This document shows, in pieces, positions 32,296-43,674 of a stretch of DNA of 64,000 bases. Positions within the stretch are counted from its first letter, which is position 1, and the number at the start of each line of letters is the position of its first letter. Origin of the DNA: Meconema thalassinum (Eukaryota > Arthropoda > Insecta > Orthoptera > Tettigoniidae). The position numbers were made by a program, and so were the translations under genes. The notes under the pieces were generated by a model. That model worked only from the letters and a program-made list of their open reading frames with translations. It was not told the origin of the DNA and did not search any database. The stretch lies in assembly GCA_946902985.2 (NCBI GenBank), contig OX336392.1, positions 462,546,693 to 462,610,692 on the forward strand, read 5' to 3'.

Positions 32296-33495
32296 AATTT
32301 ACATATAGGCAAAAAATGTTAAATTTTATTCGTTAACTCATTATAGTGCTGCCTCGGTTTTGTGGTTTTCTACCGCATAACCTATGGTGGTGCTTTTTTG
32401 AGTATCCAACCAGCCTCCAGGCTGACTACTCAACAGACAACAAAACTGAAAGTACGAAATTCGTTAATATGAAATGTTTTAATACACAGTTAAATAGGGA
32501 AAAGGGCCAAACTAGAATTTCGCTATTCTGAAAATTTTGTTATACTGGTGTTCGTTACAGCGGGATTCTACTGTATGTGTGAAGTAATGAATTGCAGATC
32601 CACATTAATTACATTTTCCACAATAATTTCCATTTTTGCAAGTAATACGGTTCGTTTGCATGCAATATAGGAAAACCTTTCAATTACTAGTAATAATTAC
32701 AGTACACACATACTCAAATATTGAGCTCTTCTGTGCATAAAAACATGAAGTAATATAGGCCCTGTAATGAACATAAAACCAGGTGAATTCTTACAAATTG
32801 ACTTCTTTCAGTGTAACACAATTTCACTATAACATAATTTCTGAGGTCCCCAAAATGTTGTTATACTGTACTACTATTCGAAATTAATGATTTTTTTAAA
32901 TAGTAACTGAAGCCACAACCTTAATTCTAATTCATACGCAAAAATTCAGTGGGAGATAGGGAGGGGGACAAAATCTATAGGGTACAGCTGTCTGGTCAAA
33001 ATGAAAATCTAGGGAGGCATTTTATTATTTTTTCAGGACACAAGATATGTGATTTTTCATTTATGAAAATACTGGGAGACTGGGGACAGACAGCCCTTAA
33101 ATTAGTTAAGAGCACTAAATTAATATATAAATTGGTAAATTGACTTTCACAGCCAATAATAATAAAAATAATGCAATTCTTGCAGGTTTTTGCCATGCAG
33201 AGCTTTACCCGAGATTGCTCGAATCCATTAGAGGTCCGTTTTGACAAATTTGCAAAAATTCAGGGTTTTACCAAGGTGCACCAAGTCAGGCATTTAAGGG
33301 GGCTCCTGGTACACCCTGCCCGGACCTGGGCTTTAGGACCGTATGTCTTCAATGTTTTGAATCACTCCGGAATATTCTGTTCATAGTTCCTCTCCGTATT
33401 CACTTTCCTAATCATGGGCAACACTGGGTTGACATGTTACAGTAGATTAATTTTAAACAATGCTACATCATGGGACTCGCCCAGAGTTGTATCAT

Positions 33496-33532
<37 letters not shown>

Positions 33533-33720
33533 AAAAACAAACAACAACCATGAAACATCAGCAAGAAGAATCAAATTCCAGAATGACTATTTAAACATAA
33601 ACTGTAACTATCTGCAGAGGAAAGTTGTATTGAGAGTTTCCCTTCGAACAACTTTAGGATGTGCAAAAGTATTTAAGGGAAAAATCTTTTATAACAGACA
33701 GAAAGGCTTATCAATCTTAA
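32296..33720. other. No gene; terminal fragment of a pogo-like element and a GAAA microsatellite
   Basis: Near 32540-32575 the sequence GTTACAGCGGGATTCTACTG followed by TA is a lone right end of a pogo/Tigger-like element. (GAAA)n runs from about 33499 to 33534. The remainder is AT-rich with no supported gene. Confidence 0.45.
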
Positions 33721-33725
33721 TATAT

Positions 33726-33731
33726 TTTATT
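33726..33731 (-). terminator. Candidate poly(A) signal of the TRMT2A-family gene
   Basis: AATAAA on minus lies about 330 bases beyond the TRMT2A stop codon (34058). Position and strand fit a 3' UTR end, but AATAAA is frequent in AT-rich DNA. Confidence 0.4.
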
Positions 33732-34057
33732 CAGAAATCAGAGTCAATATTTCTACATCTAAGGAGTAAGATAGCTGTGTTCATAAAAATGTCACTGGAA
33801 ATGCATTTCACCTAACACACATTTTAAGAACTGAAGAACTGACTTAAGCCACTTCCTAACATTTAATTGTATGCAAGGTGAGGGAAATGGACACAATACA
33901 TAAATCGCAAACTTACTTCAGACGGCAATCATCATGGTAAAAAATTTTTTTTGCACCAATGCTAAGTACCGAACTAGCAAGATCTAGACAAATAGAACAT
34001 TCATTGACAACAGAGATAAAACTTGGTTAATGATAAGATCTCGGTAGCAATATTAAA

Positions 34058-35058
34058 TTATCTTCTCCCTCCACGTCCCCTGCGGCCACGAGAATCTCGA
34101 CCAACATTGGCCTGCTTCTTTCCACCACCCCTGGTGCTGCTGCTGCTCCCTGGAGATCCTTTGTATCTTCCACCTCCCATATTTCCGTACTGGGGGTAGA
34201 GATCTGGAGGAGGTCCATAGGTAGCAGCACCAACTAGCCCCCGAGTCAAGCCAGCTCGATACGCCATCTCTTCCCTCTCCAACATGGCAGCCGCAGTAGC
34301 TGCAGGATTACGCACCAGAAGGTTATCTCCAAATCCCATTGAACCAGTGGACCTACGCATGCCAATTGAACGAGGTGAGAAAGAGGAATCAATTGCATCT
34401 TCAACATCACGCCGAAAATCTGAATATCGGCTTAAGGTTAACTCATCTGATGAGAAATCCAACCTCCTTGATGGACGGGATCCATACGGTGACATCAGGG
34501 GGGGCAGGTAGTCTCTTTCCATCAGGGGTGAAGGTCCATAGCCATCCATGTAAGCATCTCTAGAATTGCGGGAGCGCATCTGCGGCCTGGACGAACCATA
34601 ATCTCGTACTGGAGGTCCCATGGGCATACCCATGTATGCATACCCCAGTTGCTGTGGTGATTGCAACAAAGGATAGTTCCTCATATTTCCTCTCATGCCT
34701 TTCAAACCACTGCCACGGCCGCCTCTGCCGCCACGGCCTCTGCTACCCTTGCCTCGCGTAAGACCCTTACCTCGCATGCCCCTTTTCATTGAGCTGGGTG
34801 GAGGAGGATTCTTAGCCTTAGGAAGCTTTGTAGGATCAACTCTTTCCAACAAAATGACCATCTGAGCATGCATAGTGTGAGGAACCACATCAACAGGAAT
34901 GGTCTTGACAGGAACAAATGGATTCCCAGTCATACTGTTCTTTCCAGCACGGCAGCACAAGTCAACAAAGTTCCTGATAGGGGCTTTATGGTTTGAGCAC
35001 ACGTAGATTATCTTCTGAACATTTTCAAGCTTCCGCAGCTGGGAGAGCACCTTCTGAT
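34058..35058 (-). CDS. TRMT2A: TRMT2A-family tRNA (uracil-5-)-methyltransferase homologue, last exon with RGG-rich tail
   Basis: The exon begins after TTTCTAG at 35058 and completes a codon left by the previous exon (GL-N-QKVL). Known members make m5U54 in the T-loop of cytosolic tRNA using SAM. This exon should hold the catalytic end. It aligns well (LRKLENVQKIIYV, then RNFVDLCCR, then GNPFVPVKTIPVDVVP, then MVILLERV). However, the catalytic loop SCNP reads CSNH (TGC at 34997-34999, TCA at 34994-34996), and the position of the general-base Glu reads Gln (HAQM; CAG at 34862-34864). After LLERVDPTKLPKAKN about 240 residues follow that human TRMT2A lacks. They are rich in RG/RGG (RGRGGRGGRG; final GRRGRGGRR), Met, Ser and Tyr, a low-complexity RNA-binding type. 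The stop is at 34058. Antisense open frames here are shadows. The identity is firm; activity is doubtful. Confidence 0.9.
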
Positions 35059-35237
35059 CTAGAAACACGAAGAGGAACAAAAAAATTTATCACTGGGCTT
35101 AAAAATTACAGAACAATGTTAATAGACAAAATGATATGTTCAACTTACCAAAACCCTTTTCAGTAAGCATATGGATACTGTGGGTAATTACAAACTTAAA
35201 CCAAATATGTTGACAGTTCAATTCATCATTGGAGACA

Positions 35238-35238
35238 T

Positions 35239-35267
<29 letters not shown>
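35238..35267. repeat. (TA)n microsatellite
   Basis: About 14 TA units lie in the intron next to the last TRMT2A exon. Confidence 0.9.
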
Positions 35268-35271
<4 letters not shown>

Positions 35272-35467
35272 TAAAAAACAAAAAAGTACCCCTTAATATT
35301 TGAGCGATTGGACACCATTGAATTTGTGGCAGTATGGCACAATAGAAGTATCGTGTGTTCTCTCTGTTGCTCCTGTAAGAGTTTACCGATTATGGAGAAG
35401 GATCTAAAGAGCAATGTTTGGAGACCCCCATCAAAGACAATAACAGTTATATATATATATGTAAATA

Positions 35468-36762
35468 CATGGGTTGGTTTCTTAGTTTTGGCACCAATGC
35501 TTCAGTGCCAAGTTGCAACAATGTTGGGCGCTGCCACTTTTACGGACGGTTGCTGCCCTGCATCCCCTCCCTCCGAGCACATGACCTCGCCCGTCCTCAC
35601 CACTGCTCGTGCGCAATCGCACCTGTTAGATGAGTAGTGTGAGACCAGCGCTCGTGAAAGACAGTCACAATGTTTTCCAAGCAGGAGCAGAGAACGTGGA
35701 TAAAAATTCAGTGCGCTAGGGGTCGCAGTACCAAAAAGTGTCACCGAGCATTGCAGGAAGCGTGCGGTGCAGCTGCGTTACCGTTCAGAATGGTAGCAAG
35801 ATCGGTTGCAGCCTTTCGAGATGGGCGCGAACGTGTGGCGCACATGGTCACCCACCAATAAGTGATGACAATGTACAGATGGTGTCCGCGTTAGTAGAGG
35901 TGGATAGGAACGTAACGATTCGTCAATTAGAGCAAGATACCGGACTGGCGCATTCAACTGTCCGGCGCATCCTGAAGGACTTACTGAAATGAGGAAGATT
36001 GCGTCCCAATGGGTTCCGCATGACTCAACCGACATGCACAAATGGCTGCGATATGACGCTTGTCTTATGCACTTGCAGCATTACGAGCGCGAAGGAGAGG
36101 CCTTCTTACGGCGTATCATAACCATTGACGAGACGTGGGCCAGATCTTATGAGCCACAGTTAAAACGCCAATCGAATGAGTGGCAGCACCACGGAAACAA
36201 ACAGTTCGACCAACCCCCACCATTGTGAAGGTAAGTTGATTCTTGCCTATGATTAGGATGGTGTGATCATTCACCATGCTGTTCCCCGAGGGCAAACCTT
36301 TAATGCGGCGTACTCTTGTTTGTTTCTGCAAGACCATCTCCGAGGAGCTCTGAGAAGGAAACGGCGCCACCACATGGTTACACCTCCCATCGTTCTGCAT
36401 GACAATGCTAGGGCACACACAGCAGGCATTGTGTCGGCATTGTTGGATCGCTGGGGTTGGGAGGTCATCACCCCCCATATTCTCCCGACATCTGTCCCTG
36501 CGACTATGATCTCATCCCGAAGATGACAAAGCGCGGGGAGCGCTTCCGTACCATTGAAGACGTTGAGCAGGCTGCCGAGCGCTCTCTTCGTACCATCAAT
36601 AGATTGGGCAGTGCCAATGGGATCCAACGACTTCCGCATCGCTGGAAACACATTGCACACAACGGTGGGGAGTACATTGAGGGCCTGTGAAACTTGGAAC
36701 CATCCAAGTGAGTTATTAATCCAGTCATAACTAAGGTGCCAAAACTAAAAAACCAACCCATG
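35468..36762 (+). mobile_element. mariner transposon (1,295 bp) with decayed transposase
   Basis: Inverted termini CATGGGTTGGTTTCTTAGTT (one difference on the right over 28 bases) are each flanked by TA. The transposase starts near 35670 (MFSKQEQRTWIKIQCARGRS) with a helix-turn-helix region (VTIRQLEQDTGLAHSTVRRI). It continues with the WVPH-like linker, then the three catalytic regions: ITIDETWARSYEP, PIVLHDNARAHTAG and PPYSPDICPCDYDLIPKM. The spacing is of mariner DD34D type. The end is NRLGSANGIQRLPHRWKHIA and a stop near 36690. Frame changes near 35750, 35990, 36225 and 36480 inactivate it. It is inserted in a TRMT2A intron on the opposite strand. Confidence 0.9.
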
Positions 36763-37049
36763 TATATTGTACAAGTTTCAAGGAAGGACACATCAGGGAA
36801 AAAATGTACAGGGCAAAGGAAGAAAAAGCACAGTGAACTAATGAAGAGGAAAAGGAAGTGAAGCTGTGTGGCTCTCCTGAAGGGGAATAATCGGAAATAA
36901 TAATAAATAATATGTATATATATAAAACCTAAGCTAAAAGAATCTCCGATTGAAATCAAAATACACTAATGAATGTAAAGAAAATAAATTACATATTTAT
37001 GCAAGGAAGAGAATTATAATTATTAGAATTATGAGCAAGCAGTCAAAAT
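36763..37049. other. Intron sequence, no feature recognised
   Basis: AT-rich intron sequence between the mariner copy and the SINE. Confidence 0.3.
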
Positions 37050-37355
37050 GAATGCTGGCCCTGTGGTGTGTGTGTAGCGCGCCTTCCTCTCACCCGGAAG
37101 TCTCGGGTTCGATTCCCGGATCCATCAGGGATTTTAGAAACAGACGTGAGGGCTGGAACAGTGAGCACTCAACCCCATGAGGACAAATGAGTAGCTGTCT
37201 GACAATGAGGCAGGATCCTGGTCAGGAAAATCAAGATTAACAGCCGAGGGGAATTGATGCGCTGACCATGCAACACCCCAATATCTGCAGGCCAAAGGGC
37301 TGGGCCACTTGGTAGGCTCGGCCTTTCATGGGCTGTAGTGCTACGGGTTCTTTTT
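37050..37355 (+). mobile_element. tRNA-derived SINE
   Basis: A tRNA-like head has box A (TGTGTGTAGCGCGCC) and box B (GGGTTCGATTCCCGG), followed by a body ending GGGCTGTAGTGCTACGGGTT. The distance between boxes and the body layout are those of a Pol III-transcribed SINE. It is about 300 bases long. A comparable head or tail recurs near 38.4, 43.0, 43.3, 58.2 and 63.3 kb. Confidence 0.8.
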
Positions 37356-37379
37356 TGGAGTCAAAATGACAATTATCTA

Positions 37380-37792
37380 TATATTTAAAACAGTAAGCTG
37401 ATTTTTGTTACGGCGAGATTGACAGAACGGCTGAACCGATTGACTTCGTAATGCACTCTGACGAAAGCCCTTGGCCTGTATTTTTGCCGAGTGTCTTTAA
37501 AATAAACATATATGTTACCATATATTTTTAAATTTATAAACAAAACTGCAAAATTATTGGCTCAAGCGCATGCGCAGAATCACCTTGGTTAATGACAAAT
37601 GGGGATGTCCACCGCGTTTTAATGTAATAGTTATTTATAAGAATTATAAGAAAGGAGGGGAATATTGATTATGAAGTTTCCACGATATAAACAGGAATAG
37701 AATATTATAAACGACGGGAAATGTAGAAGAACCTATACTGACTGTTGAGTATGTATGTTGTTTAAGTAACTTAATATTGCGCTCTTTCACAA
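37380..37792. repeat. Dispersed repeat related to 11397-11570
   Basis: The words ACGGCTGAACCGATTGACTT and GCATGCGCAGAATCACC belong to a common insect repeat style; no ends were found. Confidence 0.3.
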
Positions 37793-37879
37793 GTGATTCG
37801 GTAGCTCAGATGGCAGCGTTGAAGGCTCCTAATTTATGCATCACGCAATGGGTGCAGTTCGAATCCCTCCTCCGTCACA
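37793..37879 (+). repeat. tRNA-like pseudogene or SINE head
   Basis: Box A GGTAGCTCAGATGGCAG and box B GTTCGAATCCC are present. GTGA at the 5' end pairs with TCAC at the 3' end, but the rest of the acceptor stem and the anticodon arm do not fold properly. Confidence 0.5.
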
Positions 37880-38149
37880 TATTTTTATTTCCCAATTATT
37901 CTTTCTGGCTATTGGTGATACATTGCCTTAACATATTTTACTTTAATTATTCTCGTAAAGAAAGGAATTCTCCACGATTTACGTTCCCATATACTTTTAA
38001 ATTATTAAATAAAAGATGGCCACAGTCGCTTTCGCCATGAGAGACAATTGACGAACATAATTCATTTGATGGACTCAGGCATCGTGGTCACTCAGCCCCG
38101 TCTACTTTGGTGTGTTTGTGTCAAATTTTCTCTGATAACCTGTGTTATT

Positions 38150-38425
38150 TTGATGGCTGTACTGATGTGTGCATTTGTAATTTAAGTGGGGAATGGGAAA
38201 TTGACGACCGAGGCTTTAAGTTAGGAACTAAACCGGTATTTACCTGCAGTGGACGTGGCAAACCACGGAAAACCACATCCCAGTGTTGAGACAGGAATCT
38301 AACCTTGCTCTCCTTAGTTTTGCCTCAAGAGTGCGCCCCGTTCCAGCCCTCACACCAGAATTAAATTTCTTGGCAAACCAGGGATTGAACCCGGAATCCG
38401 GGGCGATAGCTCAGAATGTAGCCTT
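38150..38425 (-). repeat. SINE-like fragment, minus strand
   Basis: On minus, CCGGGTTCAATCCCTGG gives a good box B near 38380-38400, and a body continues to about 38150 (CCACGGTTTTCCGTGGTTTG). Confidence 0.55.
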
Positions 38426-38594
38426 AAGATTGGGCTTCCCTGTGTTAATACGATTTTTGACAAGCACTGAACATATAGTCTAAATCTTAAACTCCCTCCA
38501 TTACGGTGGCTGTCGAAGTGAGTCTATGCTCATTCCAGTAGTTGGCGAAGTATTTACTGTCATAATGTCCATTCTTTCAAAGTTATTTACTGTC

Positions 38595-38990
38595 ATGGAA
38601 ATGCAAAGGATTGTACCTACAACAGGTGATGGAAATTGCTTATTTAGAGCAGTTTATTCCAAAATGCAGAACGTCATCCCTGAGCTGAGTTTGCAAGCAA
38701 ATTGCAAAAATTGTTGCTGGCATGAATAATTATAAGGATTTTATTATTGGCGATCAGTATCATCGCATTCTCATCAGCAACAAACTTGAGAATGAAAGTA
38801 CCTGAACTTCATTGTATAAGTGAATATTATTGTTTATTGATTATTTGTTTAGAGTACATAACAATGAGTCTAACCATGCTGTTCATTTTGGCATTTAATA
38901 TTTGGTGGCTGCGTTGATGCAGGCCACTATAGTGTTATTGAATATGACGTTAATTTGGAGAGAAATGCTACAATAAATATACCCATTTGA
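38595..38990 (+). pseudogene. OTU-family cysteine protease domain remnant
   Basis: MQRIVPTTGDGNCLFRAVYS carries the OTU catalytic loop (Asp-Gly-Asn-Cys). After frame changes come NNYKDFIIGDQYH and, at the far end, AGHYSVIEYDVNLERNAT with the catalytic His in GHYSVI, followed by TGA at 38988-38990. The order and spacing of the Cys and His blocks fit an OTU domain (about 120-130 residues). OTU enzymes remove ubiquitin; such domains also occur in large transposons and some viruses. This copy has at least three stops or shifts. Confidence 0.75.
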
Positions 38991-39350
38991 CGAAAAAGAG
39001 CATTAGCCACAAAAAAGTGGGAAATCGGAGAAAAATACGAAGCCACTTTCAACATCGAATATAAATATGCCATTTCAGAAACTATTCCAGATATTATGCC
39101 GTACAGTGTAGGGTCCTTGACGAACAAATGAAAATATTGTTCAGCACTGTATTTCTGTAGCGAGAAATCTACGCTTGGTAACTTTGACCTTTGGTGTTGT
39201 AATGGCAAAATTGATCTTACTAAATATAAAATATTTAACAGACTGCAATAAATTTTCACTGGAAATGAAATCTCAAGGAATTTAAGAGAGAATAATCGGC
39301 AGTACAACAAATGCTATGTCCTTCGTTTCATATGGTGCCAAATGCATATG

Positions 39351-39590
39351 GTCCATCATCATCATCATCTTGCACAGTTTCCAGCCACTGGCCGGGTCTG
39401 TTTGGAACAAAAGCCTCTCCAACATCATCTGTCTTCCCACCATCTCTCAGCCTCCACCCTTGACCAGTCTTCTCCTCTCTTCTTCACGCTTTCTTCCACC
39501 CCCTTCAGCCACCTGTCTCTCGGTCTTCCTCTCTGTCTCTTTCCTTCCCACTTCGTCTCGTGTACTCTCCTGGGTATCAGGGAAGCTGAC
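39351..39590 (-). pseudogene. LINE 3' end fragment (family with GAT tail)
   Basis: On minus, an eroded C-terminal tail (RWWEDRRRW-like, then CSKQTRPVAGNCA in the sister copy at 44.9 kb) ends in TGCAAGATGATGATGATG. The insertion is truncated at about 39590. Confidence 0.75.
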
Positions 39591-39658
39591 ATGAAGATGA
39601 TGCTGGCGCCACGTGGTGAGAAGATTGTGAAGCTCGCTTGTAAACAAACACTTCGAAA

Positions 39659-39913
39659 ATGGCAGGCTCCGGCTGGACAAAGGAAGCTGTTAGTGTTTTA
39701 CTGGACGAGTACCAGAAATATCAGTGTTTGTATGAGGTTACAACGCCCATATACCACAATAGAAATGCAAGAAGGGAGGTAGAAATCTCAATCGCCGAAT
39801 ATGTTTCACAAATTCGACCGAACACATGCCAGGCTGATGTGAAGGCGAAGGTAAACGGGCTTCGAACTCACTTGCAGTCTCATTTCAGGAGAAATGGCTT
39901 GCCTCATTGTTAG
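39659..39913 (+). pseudogene. MADF / Myb-SANT-like DNA-binding domain fragment
   Basis: An 84-codon frame from ATG 39659 reads WTKEAVSVLLDEYQKYQCLY, then RNARREVEISIAEYVSQI, then DVKAKVNGLRTHLQSHF. This matches the MADF pattern (acidic start, LY, R-R before a helix, then VKxKxxxLRxxY). MADF proteins are transcription factors or partners of PIF/Harbinger transposases. The frame stops before the usual distal part, and no second exon is visible. It lies immediately outside the truncated LINE. Confidence 0.6.
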
Positions 39914-40320
39914 TGTCCTGTCGAATAATTTTGGGACCAACGAGATCTAGGAGTTTTTAAAACTGCTTTCCTCCATTCTTAGAAAATTCCTATAGGAATT
40001 CTGATCTCCTAACCTCAACTCATTTTCGACCAAGGACAGCATTCCTAGCATTTCTTTTCTTCCTTTTTACCCCTGTACGACATAATTGTAGCTAAAGCAG
40101 CAATTTTTGCTTTGTTTGTTGGAGCTATACTCTCAAACCAATCTGTGTTGAACAGCTGATTCTTGGTTCAGAAGTTTATCGGTAGATGGCGATCCTGATA
40201 CATCCACGGATTTTATAAAATAATTTTACCGTGAACAACACAGCTTGCTTTCGTCAATTTTTTATAAAATTAGTTGTAAAATAAATTTTAAGAAACATTT
40301 TACCGTGAGCAACGGGCTTA
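39914..40320. other. Intron sequence, no feature recognised
   Basis: AT-rich intron sequence. TTTTATAAAAT with nearby TTTTACCGTGA words (40215 and 40300) suggests short MITE debris. Confidence 0.3.
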
Positions 40321-42000
40321 ACACTATGGCGGAAAACAATAGCTTCTGCTCTATTATCGACTGACGTAAGCGAACCGACACCAATAAATAAATTATCCTC
40401 CGTCACTTGGCAAGGGTTTCTTTGACACCCTCCATCCCTTCACTGTCCCTATCACCACCACCATCATTGTCTTCGTCAGAGCTTGACGAATTGCCAAGGT
40501 TAACAAACATTTCATCCACCGCGATATCCAGAACGCCTACAGTATTTCTTTCTGTACATGCTGTGCAGCATGGGTACAGTCCTCGGGTTGAACTTCGGCA
40601 AAGTAAAAGTAACAAAACAATGACAGTGAAAGGAAATCCGACACAGACAGAGGTTAACAAGCGACTGAAACAATGCCTGCCCACACAACAAGAATTCTAT
40701 CACTTGTGTAGTGTATTTTGTAGCCACATGTTGGTGACAGTTGTTTGATAGTAAAATGTCGAGAGCTGTGAGATATTGTTTGTAGTTTTTGAAGATTATG
40801 CATGTGTGACGGATTTGCAGTGAGTGTTTAGAAGGACTTTAAACAATTTGGTATGTGCATCTCCCCTGCGTAAAAAAGAGCCGTATGTTTTCCCCCAAAG
40901 ACCATGGAAAGGCTAAAAACTTAAAACTCCACACGCCGCGAATACCTTTTAATTTAGATTTATTTTATCAAAGTAGGCAATAGAAAATAGAATAATGCAA
41001 AACTAAATTAAATAAGTCACTTTGACAAACACAAGATTGTTACTAGGAACTTCAGTTATACACAATACAAAAGTAAGTTCTTTTGAAAGTACTAATTTCT
41101 GAATAGGAACTGTAGGCTAGTAATATACAAAATAAAATAAGTCACTTTGGCAATACAGTAAAACTTCGTTTAACCGTCAGTTTCTGTTAACCGCCATTGC
41201 TATAATAGCATAATAATACTGCAACAACCAAGTGCTTTAAGGTGCAGTGACACGTTCACTTTGTTTACTTACTCTATCTTAGTTGGAAGTGAGTGTACCT
41301 GCCCACCATTTTCGAGCTACATGAACTATTTCACCTGTAGGTTTATATTACTGTACTGTACATTATTTTGCCACATTTGTAGCTACTGTGCGGATGTTTT
41401 TATCATGTAATTAATATTTTCATTTGCTATTACAATCGTTTTTAATTTCTTTTCACTCCGAAATATATTACATTACTGTGTGAGTGATATCAGTCTATAA
41501 TATAATTGATTGAGGTCATGTTTTGGAGGAATAATACAATGTTTCCGTTATCCGCCTATTCGCTCAACCGTCACGACAACTGTCCCGACGATGACGGTTA
41601 ATAGAGTTTTTACTGTACTAGATTTTGGTTACGAACTTTAGTCACACAAAATAAGAGAAGGATTTATTAATTTAAAGCTTCTGTAGGGAACTGAAGCACT
41701 CTTGAATTTTCTCTACTCCAGAACGGACGTCGTTCAAAATCATCTTTTTTTCTTGCCAATTCCTGGAGATCTTTCGTGGCTTTTCTTTAGACTGCCACCT
41801 TAGCCGTCGCTTCCTTTCCCTCCTGGCTTCAAACCTGTTTTGCTTCCTTTAACACGGCGTAGGAGTTTCATGCAGTATGGACTCTTGCTCATTGTTATCT
41901 TTTCTACTCCACCAGCTGCCATCACAGCGTCCTGAACAGTACGCATGCCAATCAGACTTGCTTCATTGTGATTGTTCGCATTTGCGAATTATTAATTTGT
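40321..42000 (-). mobile_element. Internal fragment of the 24.2-29.5 kb hAT-like family
   Basis: About 40321-40850 matches 27840-28330, and 41720-41985 matches 28440-28640, in the same order. The fragment keeps the acidic-tail frame on minus (40403-40684) but lacks both termini. An extra ~150-bp block (40850-41000) and a pogo-like MITE (41156-41615) separate the matching parts. Confidence 0.75.
41156..41615. mobile_element. pogo-like MITE (460 bp), TA target site
   Basis: CAGTAAAACTTCGTTTAACC at the left and, reversed, CAGTAAAAACTCTATTAACC at the right are inverted termini flanked by TA. It lies inside the hAT-like fragment and has no transposase. Confidence 0.8.
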
Positions 42001-42950
42001 TAATTTTGCATGTTTTGTGCACGTGTCAAAGTCAGACACAAATTTATCTTTCATAACCTCATCTTGTCATCACGTGTACATGACATTTTTTTTTTAACGC
42101 TTCCATGTTAAATGAAATATGTCGTAAAATGTTTTACTTACTAGTTCATAAGCCTAGTTCACTTCTCAGAAATTTTTCTAAGTGTTCTAGTAAGTACTTC
42201 GGTTGTTCTGCATGAATTGAGACCTCGTGGTCTTCAAATCTCCATTAGCTACGCGCTCATTGGCCAGCCACCACGCATCAGCTATGCTTCAGCCAATCAA
42301 CGCACGTCTTCTCCATTCGTGGCCCGGCTTCTCCAATCTCGTGCCAGGGACGTGACCTGCTGGGCTGACCTCTTCGTGATTTCTTCGACAGCCAACGAGC
42401 TGTCCGCAAGTCTTGCAAAACAGGACTTAAAACTTCAACTTTGTCTACATATCATCTTTAATTTCCGCATCAAGAAGTCTTATCAAAATGTCTTTCGACA
42501 TTTTACTTAGTGATCAAACCACGATCACCAGTCACGTGTTTCTACGACATATTAGTGCAACAAACTTTTACAGATGTGGACTCGACATCTTTTAGTGTAT
42601 ACCTAGTGTTTATGAAGCGCTAAAGGAGAATCCATTCTTTGAGGACTAGCACTATTTGTCACCACGTTACGAGCAGTGACGGTGTTAGGGGCAAAATGAT
42701 AAATTATCGGCCAGATTAAAGTATGATGGTCTATAATCAACTCGTGAGGGGAAAGAATGCGCATGTAAATGACATTAATCAATCATTATGCTGTTCTTGC
42801 TGCTGGAGGCAAGAGTTGGCAGACGAGAAAGTTTTACCGCACCGTCGAGAGTGAGATACAGAAGTGCCTACTTTCCTCCACCCTATATACAGCCTCGTAG
42901 TAATGACAGTGCTGCCAACTTGTTTTCTGAGGAAAACCCAGATAAAGAAT
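42001..42950. other. No recognised gene; GC-richer block at 42.2-42.5 kb
   Basis: About 42190-42520 is GC-richer and open for 97 codons on plus without a motif. It may be part of an LTR, but no ends were found. Confidence 0.3.
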
Positions 42951-42954
42951 TATA

Positions 42955-43345
42955 GGAATAGCGTTAGCGTTAACCTTTAAAAACCTATTGAGAGTTCGAT
43001 CCCGGCTCTGTCCAATGGCGACACCGGATTATCCTGAACTTGCAAATTATTTTATGCAGCTTTATACAGAGCATTTTCTAGATTTTGTGGTAAGAGTTAA
43101 GGCTTGTAACATGTAAACAGTGGTTTATGCGGAGGTGATTGATAGCTACATGAAGCCTATTTTGTGGGCATAAAAATTAGAATTATTATAAATTGTAATA
43201 AAGTTCCTGAAAGACACCTAGAGGACAATATTTGGCCACATTGCCTTCTCGACCGCCTCATGGCGTGGTCAGTACCATTCTCTTTCGTTGTCCCTGAGAT
43301 CCGGGTTCGCTTCCCGGCTCAGCCAAGAAATATAATTCTGGTTTG
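42955..43345 (+). repeat. Two SINE fragments
   Basis: GAGTTCGATCCCGG near 42985 and GGGTTCGCTTCCCGG near 43305 are box B-like. The second is followed by GCCAAGAAATATAATTCTGG, a tail word also seen at 58.2 and 63.3 kb. Confidence 0.55.
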
Positions 43346-43674
43346 AGGGTTGTAATGGGGTACGTTCAGCCTATTCCTATTCCTATACAATCTATTACAT
43401 CTTTTAGTGTTAAGGAAAACTATTCCTATACAATCTATCTACAAAGTGAATACATTATCACTTAAGTCTTCGTCTTCGCATGGCTTATTATAATGCTCTA
43501 CTTTTTTGTGAAAGCTATTCAAAGTGACAGAACTAACGTCATCATTACTGCTCTCGCAAGTGCTCTACAAGACAGTTATTTTCTTCAAGCATAAAGTTAA
43601 TTAATCTGTTGCTTATACATAACCTGTGTTTTGAAAAGTGTAATCTACTGTTCTACTTTATAATGTTACTTCTT

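Noticed and set aside
34027..34563. Open frames on plus and in another minus frame over the RGG tail
   Set aside because: They are shadows of the repetitive, GC-rich TRMT2A tail; only the frame continuing from the methyltransferase domain is supported.
37793..37879. Possible functional tRNA gene
   Set aside because: Box A and box B are good, but the acceptor stem mismatches and no valid anticodon arm forms.
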